This document shows, piece by piece, positions 1 through 10,087 of a DNA stretch of 64,000 nucleotides. How positions within the stretch are numbered: position 1 is the stretch's first letter; each line of letters begins with the position of its first letter. Source of the stretch: Taxillus chinensis (Eukaryota > Streptophyta > Magnoliopsida > Santalales > Loranthaceae); assembly GCA_023512835.1 (NCBI GenBank), contig CM042087.1, forward strand, positions 11,631,715 to 11,695,714, in the 5' to 3' direction. The notes beneath the pieces are model-generated. The model was not told the DNA's origin. It saw only the letters and a list, made by a program, of their open reading frames with translations, and did no database searches. Both the position numbers and the translations under genes were made by a program.

Positions 1-2
1 TT

Positions 3-1357
3 TCCGGCGTCAATCCTAGCCATCTGGTCGATTGGAGCGCTGTCTCCAACCCTCCGGACTGGTTTTTCCATCTTCGCCCTCTTCTAGAAGCCTCTCACAT
101 ACTCAACTTGGTCTCCAATCCTGTCGATCTTCTTATCGACGACATTCTTGAGTTGTACCAACGGATCCGCTGTACCACCGACTCCATCATCTCCTCTATT
201 CGCGGTGAATCCATCCTGATCAACCCCGTCGTTCTCCGCGCTGCTCTCAATCTACCCCACAGTGAACCACAGTGCCCCGATGCCGATCCCGTGGCGGCTT
301 CTATGGGTTGCACCTATAAAGGCAAGGAATACAAGGTGAAGTCCTTCCAAGGTCGCTATCGCTGTATGGCGGTCATACTGAGTCGATGTTTACTGGCTCG
401 CACTTCCTCTCTGGACTCTGTTTCGTACGATCTTCTACTGGCCATGTACGGTGTTTTCGAAGGTCTTCCGATGGACTGGAGGACATTTTTGTTCCGACTG
501 CTGCAGAATGGACCCAAGAACCATTCCTTCAGGCGCATACTAAGCATTGTCTTCCGGCATCTTCATCCGAACCATTTTGCCCGCTATGATGCTGTTCCAT
601 TTCCTCCGGCTTATTACCTTCGCTATCTTACGCCTGATGGGAACATGATGGCCCGCCGTCCCTCTGTAGCTCTCCGCCTTCTCCCTGCCACGGAACAACA
701 AGGCAGTTCTGTTGGTGACCCCTCTGACAGCCATGCCCCTGATGTCAGCTCTGCTCACTGATCCTCCCGGATTCGGTCCATTGCTGCACCCTCCATTTCT
801 CGGGCCTCCCAGCACAGCATCCGTGCCGAACCATCCGCGGTTGCGGGGCCATCTCGGCGCGGTGTCTCTAAAGCTGTTTCCTCGGCCCCTTCAGTTGCGG
901 ATGTCCCCACTCCCTCCACTTTCGCTGTTGCTACCGCGGTTGATAGCGCCGTTGCTGCCACCATTTCTGATGTCCCGGAATCTATTCCGGAAGCTCTTTT
1001 GCCTCCCCAACCTCAACCCCGAGCCTACCTTGACCATCTCTCCGCCGACACCTTAATGGACCTTTGGCTCCATTTCAGCCTTGCCCACACTGCCTCCATT
1101 CCTGACACCAATCTCTGGGTGTTTTACACTCGCCATACCCAATCCCCGGAGACCATGATCATCTGGAATTTGGACCAAGGCTTTCTTACACCGGCCTCCA
1201 TTCCCGATGTCCTGTTCCCTACCCCCTCCAGCCTGTCCCACGCCGCACGGAGTCCTTCCCCTGCTAAGGCTGGACCTTCTTCTCTTGCTGACGCCATTCC
1301 CGTTGTTGACCTATCTGGTCAAAGCGGGTCAGCTGCTCTGGATGCCTCTGCTGCTCC
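3..1357 (+). pseudogene. Accessory ORF of Copia #1, N-terminal half (plant transposon protein domain-like)
   Basis: The frame is open from base 3 to a stop at 759-761; coding resemblance then continues in another frame to 1357. By comparison with the minus-strand copy starting at 24823, the window begins about eight codons after the start. The first 230 residues hold HLVDW, then a helix-rich stretch with DLLIDDILELYQRI and RAALNLP, then FRHLHPNHFA and YYLRYLTPDGN. This resembles the region annotated in plants as putative plant transposon protein domain (Transposase_32); that family name is from memory. A Pro/Ser/Ala-rich linker follows. The Gypsy insertion falls after the codons for DASAAP, and the same frame resumes at 13306. 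The biochemical role is unknown. The ORF lies where Sireviruses carry their env-like gene, but I see no signal peptide or membrane segment. Confidence 0.75.
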
Positions 1358-1911
1358 TGTAATGACCCGTGTGTAAGAAGTTAACCACAAACACCTTGGA
1401 TGTTGGTGCACAAGTTTGAGGTAAGAGATGAGCCCAAGAGGGGACTTTTGGGAGGTGCATGTGACAAGTGATAACATACATTTATGCCGTAGGAAGATGC
1501 TATGCATATACATGCGGTTTTAAGCTATTTTGGCAGATTTTGGAGCTCACTTTTCGTATAGTAGATAGCCTCAAACAATTGGCGTGCAAGAACAAAAGTT
1601 GCTTAGAATGAGGTCCTCTATCTACCACAGAAATTTCAGAGCATTTGGAGCTGCACGTGAATTCACCCATTTCACGTACAAGCATATTTTTGCTTCTCAG
1701 ACCTCTACAAGATGCAAGGAGGCTTGGGGTGAAGTTTGAGTGCATTCGGAGCTGCACGCCAATTGGGGAATTGGCGTTCAAATTGGCGTGCAGGCATGTT
1801 TTCGCATGGTTACCTTGGTTTTGTCATTCTAATCATCTTTTCCCAAAGGACAATGTTGGAATTGTGAACATTTTGGTGTGTATGGATGTGGGAAGGTCAT
1901 AGCTTGTTCCA

Positions 1912-1988
1912 TCAAAACTACGTCATTTTGATGCTGGGATTCACTTAATCAAAACTACGTCGTTTTGATGTTGTGTTGTCTATATAAG
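1912..1988 (+). promoter_or_regulatory. LTR promoter: two ACTACGTC motifs plus TATA box
   Basis: TCAAAACTACGTCATTTTGA (1912-1931) and TCAAAACTACGTCGTTTTGA (1949-1968) lie 37 bp apart, followed by TATATAAG at 1981-1988. Both motifs are near-palindromic around ACGTC, a core that plant bZIP factors can bind. The same arrangement is in the 3' LTR (12048-12124) and the nested reversed LTR. That this is the transcription start region is inferred from the TATA box and its position. Confidence 0.6.
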
Positions 1989-2040
1989 GAGGAGAAGCCC
2001 CTCTGTTTTAGGTTTAGGGTTTGTTGCTCCACTAGCCGTC

Positions 2041-2042
<2 letters not shown>

Positions 2043-2080
<38 letters not shown>
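2043..2080. repeat. (AG)n microsatellite in the 5' LTR leader
   Basis: About 19 AG dinucleotides followed by a G run, just downstream of the TATA box. The 3' LTR has a shorter run at about 12178-12204, and the nested reversed LTR has a CT run at about 8841-8882. Confidence 0.95.
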
Positions 2081-2086
<6 letters not shown>

Positions 2087-2540
2087 AAAGAGAGCTTCTG
2101 GTGGCTGCCGGAGCGTCTTGCGTGGGTGGTCGGAGTCTTGCGTGGAAGCGGGAGCAGGAGAACATACAAGGTAGGGGTTCTATTCTTCCTAAATCCTCCT
2201 CTGTTCTAGGGTAGATTATGGATTATATCTGTTTATATATATATATATATGTAATCCATATAGGTGTGATCTCCTATATGGATGTTGGCCTTCAATGGCA
2301 TTTTGGTGTGATTCGTTGTTGCATGCTATATGTTCGATGAAATGCCGGTGTGAATATAGCTGTGTGTATATGCCTATTTCATGTTTGGTAATATGCCTGT
2401 GTGGCTGGACTTGTGATTTGGTGTATGTATGCATGCTGGGTGTTTGTTCTATTGCCTGAATGGCTGGGTTTGTGCACTTGTGAATGGGTGCACACCAAGT
2501 GTTTGGTTTCATGCTTAAGTGACCGTAGTGTGTATTGTGT

Positions 2541-2700
2541 GCATGACTGTGGTATCTGGCCTGATGAGGCGGTTAAATTACTTTGCCTGGGAGGTGGTTA
2601 AACCAGTGGCCTGAAGAGGCGGTTAAACTACTTTGCCTGAGAGGCGGTTAAATCAATGGCCTAAAGAGGCGGTTAAATTACTTGCTTGAAATGTGGTTTG
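2541..2700 (+). repeat. Short tandem motif array (GGCGGTTAAA) in the LTR
   Basis: Several imperfect copies of a unit containing GGCCTGAAGAGGCGGTTAAA, alternating with TTTGCCTGAGAGGCGGTTAA. The array recurs at 12660-12790 and, in clean 34-bp units on the other strand, at 8093-8240, so it is a family trait of this LTR. Confidence 0.8.
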
Positions 2701-3214
2701 TTAGCCAGGTGTGGGCTGGGGCTGGGGTTACGCCCGCTTGTGTGGAATGTTTTATTTTCTTTTTCCTAATACTGCCATGTCACTACACCTGTGCACATGC
2801 ATGTAGTCGCTAGGAACATGGGAAGGGTTGGGGAGACTTGATCCCTACTGAGCTGTGGTTGCTCACCCCTCCTACTGTGTTTGCTTGTTTTCCAGGGACT
2901 TACAGGCGTTAGGTGGATACACCAAGGTAGAAGACCATCTTCATTTTATTGTTCAGTTCAGTAATGTAATTTTATAATTTATGTAACCCCAAGGGGGGGG
3001 GGGAAATGTAATAAGGGATTGAACTGTAGTATGGAACATGGTTGGTTTGTGACCCCTTTGATGTTTGAAATTAAATAAAGATGTGGCTTGTTTGTTTATT
3101 GTAATTGTTAGTTTTGCTCGTGTGGCATCCAGTAATCCAACCCCTTTACCCTCCGTGTGGGTGAACGGGGAGTCACGTACCGGTTTCCCCGGGTCGGAAA
3201 TCCGGGGCGTGACA

Positions 3215-3509
3215 GTATGGTATCAGAGCCAGACCCGGAGCAGTGTGCCATGGTCCCACGGGGACGTGGGCCTCTTAAGGGGGGGTGGATTGTAACGACC
3301 CATGAGTGGGTGTTAGTCCCACATTGCTTGGTGAGGAGAACAAAGTCCGCCTTATAGGAGGGGATGGATACCTCACCTCACAGGGACGCGTTTTGGGTGA
3401 GGCCCAAAGACAAAACCATGCGGAGCAGGCCATGAGGGCGAGGCCCAATACTGGTTGGCCAAAGTGGACAAAATTCTTGTGACGGGTATGGGCTGGGCTA
3501 TCTCGGATG
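3215..3509 (+). mobile_element. TRIM-derived segment: short internal region plus one short terminal repeat (S)
   Basis: Right after the long LTR comes a 76-bp stretch with a primer-like site (TGGTATCAGAGCC at 3218) and a polypurine stretch (AAGGGGGGGTGGAT at 3277-3290). Next is a 219-bp block starting TGTAACGACCC at 3291. The same internal stretch and block occur in reverse at 9573-10082 as S-internal-S, the layout of a terminal-repeat retrotransposon in miniature. Here only internal-S is present, placed between the 5' LTR and gag. It was probably acquired by recombination or template switching during reverse transcription. Confidence 0.75.
3218..3235 (+). promoter_or_regulatory. Primer binding site next to the 5' LTR (tRNA-iMet type)
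   Basis: TGGTATCAGAGCC begins 3 bp after the LTR end. It is complementary to the 3' end of plant initiator methionine tRNA, the usual primer for this lineage. Confidence 0.88.
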
Positions 3510-3519
3510 GTATCAGAGC
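3508..3519 (+). promoter_or_regulatory. Second tRNA-iMet-type primer binding site, next to the S repeat
   Basis: TGGTATCAGAGC directly follows the S block (CTATCTCGGA). One element thus has two primer-like sites about 290 bp apart, each immediately downstream of a different terminal repeat. This one leads into the gag leader, so it is probably the original site of the gag-pol lineage. Confidence 0.75.
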
Positions 3520-3923
3520 ATGGTCTAGCTGGCCTAGGGTAGTGGGCAGACCTGGTTATCCTAAGTCCTTTGGAGGAGCCTGGAGGGAGATGCCTGATCA
3601 ACATGGTCCTCTTTGAGCCTCCAAGGTGTACTTAGGGTAGTCCAGTCTTGTGGTAGGATTTGGATGCATTGGCATTAGGGCACTAGTTGCATTTGCTGTG
3701 AATGTGTGCTAAACTCTAGAAAATGTCGATAAGTTAATATGATTAAGTGTGAAATGTGCAACTCTGATTTGTTTGGCAATGCGTACCGAACTGTAAAATG
3801 TGATTGATACAATGTATGTGTGTAATGTCATGTGATAGTGGGATTGATCAGTGGGGTAGAGGTAGTGACGCGATAGATTATAAATTCGTTTCGACGTTTG
3901 TGCTTCTTACTTCGTGTAGTAAG

Positions 3924-5090
3924 AATGCTGCCGAGGAGAGGGACACGTGCGTCCGGGGCAGTGGCTGATGAGTCATCTGCCCATGAGGGTCCGGGTGCGG
4001 GATAGTCCGTTGGAGGGCATGCGTTGTTGCTGGCACAGCTACGAGAAGGCATCCGGCTGGAGGTACGAGAGCTACGGGAGGGACTCCGGCAGGAGGTTCG
4101 GGAGGAGGTGCGCCGTGAGATGGCAGCACAGCAGGTGGTACCACCACCACCACCACCAGTAGGGGAGCTGCCTCGTGAGCGTGAGAGTTCGCTGGGTGGT
4201 GTTCCGACTCGTGCAGAGGATGACGTGGTGACACGGTTCCGAAGGAACAACCTCCGCGATTCAAGGGGGAAGAAGATCCCGTGGTAGCTGAGCAGTGGTT
4301 GAGGCAGATCGAGCATGTGTTCTCCTTTCTCCTGCCCCGGAAAGAGGATAAGGTGGGACTGGCCATTCGGCAGCTGGAGGGGATGCTTTGGAGTGGTGGA
4401 CGAGTGTCGTGGGGAGCTGTGCGGTACAACTCATGCTTTGGGAGGAGTTCTTGCAACTCTTCCATGATGAGTTCTTCCCGGAATCACTGAGATGGCAGAA
4501 GAGGGAAGAATTCGGCAGCTTGAAGCAGGGATCCAGGACGGTACCTGAGTATGAGCGGGAGTTCCGAGCTTGAGTAGGTTTGCTCCTGAGACCGTGGCAA
4601 GGGGAGGACCTGAAGGCCCACAAGTTCACTTTGGGCCTTAGGCCAGCCCTTAGGCAGAGGGTGGCAATTCTACGCTTGAGGACCTATGCTGAGGTTGTGG
4701 AGACGGCCCGTATAGCCGAGAGAGAGCTGGATGATGGGAGGCAGGCCCATCAGGGTCGCCAGTTGCAGAGTGGGCCTGACTGAGATGCAGGGCCCAAGAG
4801 GCTCAAGACGGAGGAGAGGGATAGCAGTCCTTTTGCGGTCGGGGTCGGACATCCGTGAACCCTGGGAGGTTCACCTCGATGGCGGAAGACAGGGGTGGTC
4901 CATCTAGGGGTCTACCTAGCGATTGTCATCACGCTATGGAGAGCAGGGTCACTTCAAGGGGGAGTGCCCCAAGAAGGACTGGCGCTGCAACAACTGTGAA
5001 CGAGAGGGCCATTTGCGCCGGGTTTGCAGGAGTGGCAATAGGGGAGCGGGGGGCGTGGCATCCAGCGTGAGGAGTGATGCTAGCTTTCGT
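3924..5090 (+). pseudogene. gag: gag of the Tekay-like element, broken
   Basis: A likely start ATG is at 3924 (MLPRRG...). Coding resemblance jumps between frames: a coiled-coil-like stretch rich in Arg and Glu (about 4024-4130), the core gag region with VAEQWLRQIEHVF (about 4281-4380), then FHDEFFPE and YEREFRA (about 4450-4575), then HKFTLGLRPALRQRV (about 4615-4665). Two zinc knuckles lie at about 4940-5035. The first has lost its second Cys (Tyr in place of Cys before GEQGHFKGEC); the second, CNNCEREGHLRRVC, is intact. Gag would package the element's RNA in a virus-like particle. Stops at several points show it is dead. Confidence 0.85.
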
Positions 5091-5660
5091 GCACCAGTGA
5101 GAGACCGCTCGTCGGTGGCGGGCCAGCCAGGCAGGATCCGGTCGGACCCGATCTCAGGGGGAGGCCAGGAGCGACAAGCAGGCGATACTAGAGGCGATCA
5201 GGAAGGGAGCCGCCCGGTGAGTGAGCCGCCCGGTGGCACGGGCCAAGGGGGGGTGTTTGCACTGAATGCGACACCCCAGGAGGAGGCTGAGCTACCACCT
5301 TCACCGGCAGAGGAGGGAGTAGGACCATCGATGGTTAAAGGTACTCTTTTGATCTCCCACATGCTTGCTTCTGTTCTTTTCGATACGGGTGCATCGCGTT
5401 CTTTTATTGCTGAGCTTATAGTTGAGGGCTTGGGGTTAACATGTGTTGAGGCGAAGAGGCCCTTAGTTGTAGAGTCTCCGGTGGGAGGTATGATTGAGGT
5501 GCGACATGTTTGACACGGTTGTGTGTTAACCATGGGTGATGTGGAACTGAGCTTCGACTTGCATGTGATGCCTTTGCGTACTTTTGATCTGATCTTGGGT
5601 ATGGATTGGCTTATGGCTTTCCAGGCCAAGATAGACTATTACCGGCGGTGTGTATCCTTC
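5091..5660 (+). pseudogene. pro: Protease region of the Tekay-like element
   Basis: An Asp protease motif is visible in LFDTGASRSFIA at about 5378-5413. A stop at 5511-5513 cuts the frame, after which [18 protein letters not shown] (about 5584-5637) continues in the next frame. The second motif (LILGMDWL) is the usual flap and C-terminal part of this protease family, which matures the Gag-Pol polyprotein by acting as a dimer. It lies between gag and RT, as expected. Inactive here because of the stop and frame change. Confidence 0.85.
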
Positions 5661-5799
5661 GTGTCACCCGCAGGAACCTCTTGTACCCTGCAAGGGGAGT
5701 GGGATCGTGAGGCGAGTCGAGCCAGGCCAGTGTTGGACCAGTGGGGTGCCATTACCCACAGGTTGGCGGCCCTGACCTTTGCTGAGGAGGGGAAGGTGG

Positions 5800-7134
5800 A
5801 AAAGAGGGTGTGGCTTGCTGTTGTGGACCAATTTCAGGATGTTTTTCCCGAAGAGTTGAGGAGTTTGCCACCTAAGAGGAGTGTGGAGTTGACCATTGAG
5901 TTGGTGCCGGGGACGGGTCTGATTTCCCAAGTAGCGTATCGTATGGGGCCATCCGAGCTGAGGGAGCTGCAGAGGCAAATCGAGGAGTTGGGGGACCAGG
6001 GGTATATCAGACCGAGTACCTCACCTTGGGGTGCTCCGGTGCTCTTTGCTAAGAAGGCTGATGGCACGCTTCGTCTCTACATTGACTACAGGAAAGCCGA
6101 ATTCAGGATGGTGAAGAACAAGTACCCGTTGCCTCGGATAGATGACCTGTTTGACCAATTGAGTGGGGCCCAGGTGGTTTTCCAAAATAGATTTACGGTC
6201 GGGGTATCACCAGCTCAGGGTTAGGGAGGAGGACATCCCTAAGACGGCTTTTCGGTGCAGGTATGGGCATTATGAGTGGGTAGTGATGCCTTTCGGGCTC
6301 ACTAATGCGCCAGCGGTGTTCATGCATTTAATGAACCAGGTCTTTGCTCCATACTTGGATTCGTTTGTGGTGGTGTTTATTGATGATATCTTGGTGTATT
6401 CCAAGACCGAAAAGGAGCATGTGGAGCACTTGGCAACAGTGTTGCAAACCTTGAGGGACCAGCAGCTGTTTCCTAAGTTTAGCAAGTGTGAGTTTTGGCT
6501 GCAGGAGGTTCACTTTCTTGGCCATGTGGTGTTAGCTGAGGGAGTTAGGGTGGACCCAGCCAAGATTGAGGCTGTGGCATCGTGGGCGAGGCCAACCAAC
6601 ATTTTTGAGATTCGTAGTTTTCTTGGCTTGGCAGGCTATTACCGTCGTTTTGTAGAGGGATTCTCCCGTTTGGCAGCTCCTATGACGGCGTTGACTCGGA
6701 AGGGAGTGAAGTTTGAGTGGACGGACAAGTGCCAGCAGGCGTTTGAGGCTCTCAAAACTTGTTTGACCACTGCACCTGTGTTGAGGTTGCCTATGGAGGA
6801 TATTCCGTATGAGGTATTTTGCGATGCGTCCAGGGTTGGTTTGGGGTGTGTGCTTATGCAGGAGCACAGTGTGGTAGCTTATGGGTCAAGGCAGCTGAAG
6901 CCTCATGAGCAGAATTACCCTACCCATGATCTTGAGTTGGCAGCTGTCATCTTCGCCTTGAAGAGTTGGCAACATTACCTTTTGGGGGAGAAGTTCGTGG
7001 TGTTCTCAAATCACAAGAGCCTTCAGTACATCTTTACCTTTTGGGTGGAGTATTTGCAGACCTTTGACTTTACTCTTGCCTATAACCCGGGCAAGGGTAA
7101 TGTTGTGGCTGACGCGTTGAGCAGAAAAGGGAAA
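5800..7134 (+). pseudogene. pol: Reverse transcriptase and RNase H of the Tekay-like element
   Basis: RT starts near [12 protein letters not shown] (about 5838) and continues through [14 protein letters not shown] and LYIDYR. A frameshift near 6175-6195 moves coding into the frame with [13 protein letters not shown] and [12 protein letters not shown]. The catalytic FIDD is at about 6377-6388. RNase H follows with FCDAS (first Asp) near 6815-6830 and continues to VVADALSRK near 7130. The enzyme would copy genomic RNA into DNA and degrade the RNA strand. Domain order and spacing are normal. The frameshift inside the RT fingers and palm makes the copy non-functional. Confidence 0.92.
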
Positions 7135-7592
7135 GCTGAGGTGGCCATGAGAGAGTGGAAGCTGATGGAGCAGTTGGCGATGTTGCAGCTGCAACCTGTT
7201 GTTCATGATGGTGGGACAGTCCTGAGTCCTTTAGTGGTTGTGCCTGAGTTGTACCAGCGCGTCCGGGAGGAACAGTTGGGTGACATTGAGTGTGAGGTTC
7301 TCCGTGCCCGTATTGAGGCTGGGGAGCTATCTGAGGACTGGACAGAGGGTCCTGAGCATGAGTTGTCTTTTCAGGGGCGGTTGGTAGTGGCTTCTTCCCT
7401 CAGGGATGAGGTGATGAGGGAGTTTCACCAGTCTAGAGTTGCTGTGCATCTAGGGGGTATGAAGATGTACCATGCGCTTCGAGGACATTTTTGGTGGCCT
7501 AGGATGAAACGCGATGTGGCTGCTTTTGTTTCGCGGTGCCTTACGTGTCAGCAGGTGAATGCTGAGCATCAGCGTCCAGCGGGCATGTTACA
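7135..7592 (+). pseudogene. pol: Integrase N-terminal part (zinc-binding) of the Tekay-like element
   Basis: Continues from RNase H in the same frame. The HHCC zinc-binding domain is seen as [13 protein letters not shown], then [12 protein letters not shown] at about 7540-7572. Coding stops where the reversed insertion begins at 7593, immediately after the codons for RPAGML. The frame continues at 10088 with PLPIAEWKWDHI. Joined across the TTACA target, the reading makes sense, which supports the insertion boundaries. Confidence 0.9.
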
Positions 7593-8092
7593 TGTCACGC
7601 CCCGGTTTTCCAACCCGAGGAGACCGGAATGTGACCCTCCCTTTACCCGGGTTTGGATAAAGGGGTAGGATACAACATACACTTCACATTTTATTTTCAG
7701 AGACCAAAATCACATAATTATTAAATTCAAACCACATGCCTTTATTATGTTTCAAACTTCATTACAAAATCTCCCCGCTAGGGTTACAAGGCCTCAACGA
7801 AATTACATAACACAAATTACATAACATAAAACAAAGCCACAAAACGGAACTCCTCCACCTAGGTGTTCCCACCTAACGCCTGTAGATTCCTGCAAGAAAA
7901 CACACCATAGTAGGAGGGGTGAGCAACCACGGCTCGGTAGGGATCATGTCTCCCCAACCCATCCCATGCTCCTAGCATCTACATGACATGTGTACGAGTG
8001 CGGTGTCGTGATACATTCCAACAGATATAATAACAAACCACCAGCAAATACAATCATTTCTACAATCACACAGGCTAACACTTTAACCACAA

Positions 8093-8265
8093 GTGATTTA
8101 ACCGCCTCTTCAGGCCAATGATTCAAGTGATTTAACCGCCTCTTCAGGCCAATGATTCAAGTGATTTAACCGCCTCTTCAGGCCAATGATTCAAGTGATT
8201 TAACCGCCTCTTCAGGCCAATGATTTAACCGCCTCTCAGGCAAATAGTTTAACCGCCTCTCAGGC
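8093..8265 (-). repeat. Tandem array of 34-bp units in L'
   Basis: Four near-perfect copies of a 34-bp unit containing AACCGCCTCTTCAGGCCAAT, then shorter AACCGCCTCTCAGGC copies. It is the reverse complement of the GGCGGTTAAA array in the 1358 and 11494 LTRs, but more regular, suggesting recent expansion or homogenisation. Confidence 0.88.
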
Positions 8266-8838
8266 ATAGTTTCCACGACCTCACAAGGCTAACACAAAAC
8301 AGTCCCGGGCTTCCACGGCCACCGGGTGTACAAGCAAGCACGCAGGCACATAAGGCCATACAGGCATAACATCAAACACTTAATATGCTTAGTCACACGG
8401 GAATAACGTCGAACACTTAGCATGCATATATTCACAAGGCTCACAAACCCGGCCACACAGATATTATTTCAAACACATAATATGCATAGCCTCATAGGCA
8501 TTATTTCAAACACATTCCGAGCATACACACAGGCATATTCACACAGGCATTTTATCGAACACTTAACATGCACTAACCACCCAACCTCGAGATCACACCA
8601 AAATGCCATTGAAGGCCAACATTCGTATAGGAGGTCACACCTATATGAATTTACATATAAATAATATAACAATAACAATAGAAACTCGAGAAACCCTCTA
8701 CACAGGGGCCTAACCCCGGAACGACCAGGTGAGACAGAACCCCTACCTTGAAAACATCCTCCAGCTCTTGCTTCCACGCTAGACGTTGTCTTCCCCACGC
8801 ACGACGCTCCGGCAAAGAAGCCGGCAGCTCTCCTTCCT

Positions 8839-8840
<2 letters not shown>

Positions 8841-8882
<42 letters not shown>
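8841..8882. repeat. (CT)n microsatellite in L'
   Basis: About 20 CT dinucleotides, the reverse-strand equivalent of the GA run in the other two long LTRs. Confidence 0.95.
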
Positions 8883-8884
<2 letters not shown>

Positions 8885-9572
8885 ACGGCCGAAAAGAACC
8901 CTAACCCTAGAACAAGGAGTCTCCTCATCCTTATATAGACCTCCCATTATCAAAACGACGTAGTTTTGATTAAGTGAAACCCAGGATCAAAACGACGTAG
9001 TTTTGATTACACAAGCTACCACCTTCTCGCTTCCATACACGCCAAAATATCCACAATTCCAACATGGTCCTTTGGGAAAAGATGATTAGAACGACAAAAC
9101 CAAGGTAACCATGCAAAAACATGCCTGCACGCCAATTTGAATGCCAATTCCCCAAATGGCGTGCAGCTCCAAATGCAGTCAAACTTCACCCCAAGCCTCT
9201 CTTGCATCTTGTAGAGGTCTAGGAAGCAAAAATATGCTCGCACGTGAAATGGGTGAATTCACGTGCAGCTCCAAATACTCTAAAATTTCTGTGGTAGGTA
9301 GAGGACCTCATTCTAAGAAACTTTTGTTCTTGCACACCAATTGTTTGAGGCCATCTACCCTATCAAAAGTGAGCTCCAAGATCAGCCAAAACAACTTAAA
9401 ACCGCCTGTATACGCATAGCATCTTCCTAGGGCATAAAGGTACGTTATCACTTGTCACATGCACCTCCCAAAAGTCCCCTCTTGGGCTCATCTCTTACCT
9501 CAAACTTGTGCACCAACATCCAAGGTGTTTGTGGTTAACTTCTTACACACGGGTTACACACGGGTCATTACA

Positions 9573-10082
9573 TCCATCCGAGATAGCCCAGCCCATACCC
9601 GTCACAAGAATGTTGTCCGCTTTGGCCAACCAGTCTTAGGCCTCGCCCTCATGGCCTGCTCTGCACGATTTTGTCTTTGGGCCTCGCCCAAAATGCGTCC
9701 CTGTGAGGTGAGGTATCCATCCCCTCCTATAAGGCGGACTTTGTTCCCCTCACCAAGCAATGTGGGACTAACACCCACTCATGGGTCATTGCAATCCACC
9801 CCCCTTAGGAGGCCCACGTCCCCGTGGAACCATGGCACACTGCTCCGGGTCTGGCTTTGATACCATCCGAGATAGCCCAGCCCATACCCGTCACAAGAAT
9901 TTTGTCCGCTTTGGCCAACCAGTCTTGGGCCTCGCCCTCATGGCCTGCTCCGCACGATTTTGTCTTTGGGCCTCACCCAAATCGCGTCCCTGTGAGGTGA
10001 GGTATCCGTCCCCTCCTATAAGGCGGACTTTGTTCCCCTCACCAAGCAATGTGGGACTAACACCCACTCATGGGTCGTTACA
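9573..10082 (-). mobile_element. TRIM-like miniature retrotransposon (S-internal-S)
   Basis: Two direct copies of a roughly 220-bp block (9573-9793 and 9863-10082) surround about 70 bp. On the minus strand each block begins TGTAACGACCC or TGCAATGACCC. The middle has a primer-like site (TGGTATCAAAGCC) and a polypurine stretch (TAAGGGGGGTGGAT). Blocks share the sequence up to CTCGGATGG. TTACA lies on both sides (9568-9572 and 10083-10087), though the first copy is also the terminal pentamer of L'. It carries no ORF and would need proteins from another element to move. Confidence 0.8.
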
Positions 10083-10087
10083 TTACA

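Larger units (their letters stand above)
1358..3214 (+). repeat. 5' LTR of the Tekay-like element (1857 bp)
   Basis: It is a long direct repeat of 11494-13300, starting TGTAATGACCC and ending GGGGCGTGACA. It contains two ACTACGTC motifs (1912-1968), a TATA box (1981-1988), a GA microsatellite (2043-2080), an AT microsatellite near 2236-2250 and repeats of a GGCGGTTAAA motif (about 2560-2690). It differs from the 3' copy mainly by repeat lengths and small indels, including a block near 2390-2425 missing from the 3' copy. Confidence 0.95.
7593..9572 (-). repeat. Reversed long LTR (L') nested in integrase
   Basis: Read on the minus strand it starts TGTAATGACCC and ends GGGGCGTGACA, and is a diverged relative of the 1358-3214 LTR. 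It holds the same features in order: two ACGACGTAG motifs (8950-8969, 8987-9006), a TATA box (8932-8938), a long CT run (8841-8882) and a 34-bp array (8093-8240). No internal coding region is present, so it is a solo LTR or LTR remnant. Its left side is flanked by TTACA (7588-7592); on its right it abuts the miniature element. Confidence 0.85.

Noticed and set aside
2216..2512. Minus-strand ORF in the Tekay LTR
   Set aside because: It arises from TA and TG repeats and is disrupted in the 3' LTR by length changes.
3065..3357. ORFs at the LTR and leader boundary
   Set aside because: They cross the LTR end and the primer site and show no similarity to retrotransposon proteins.
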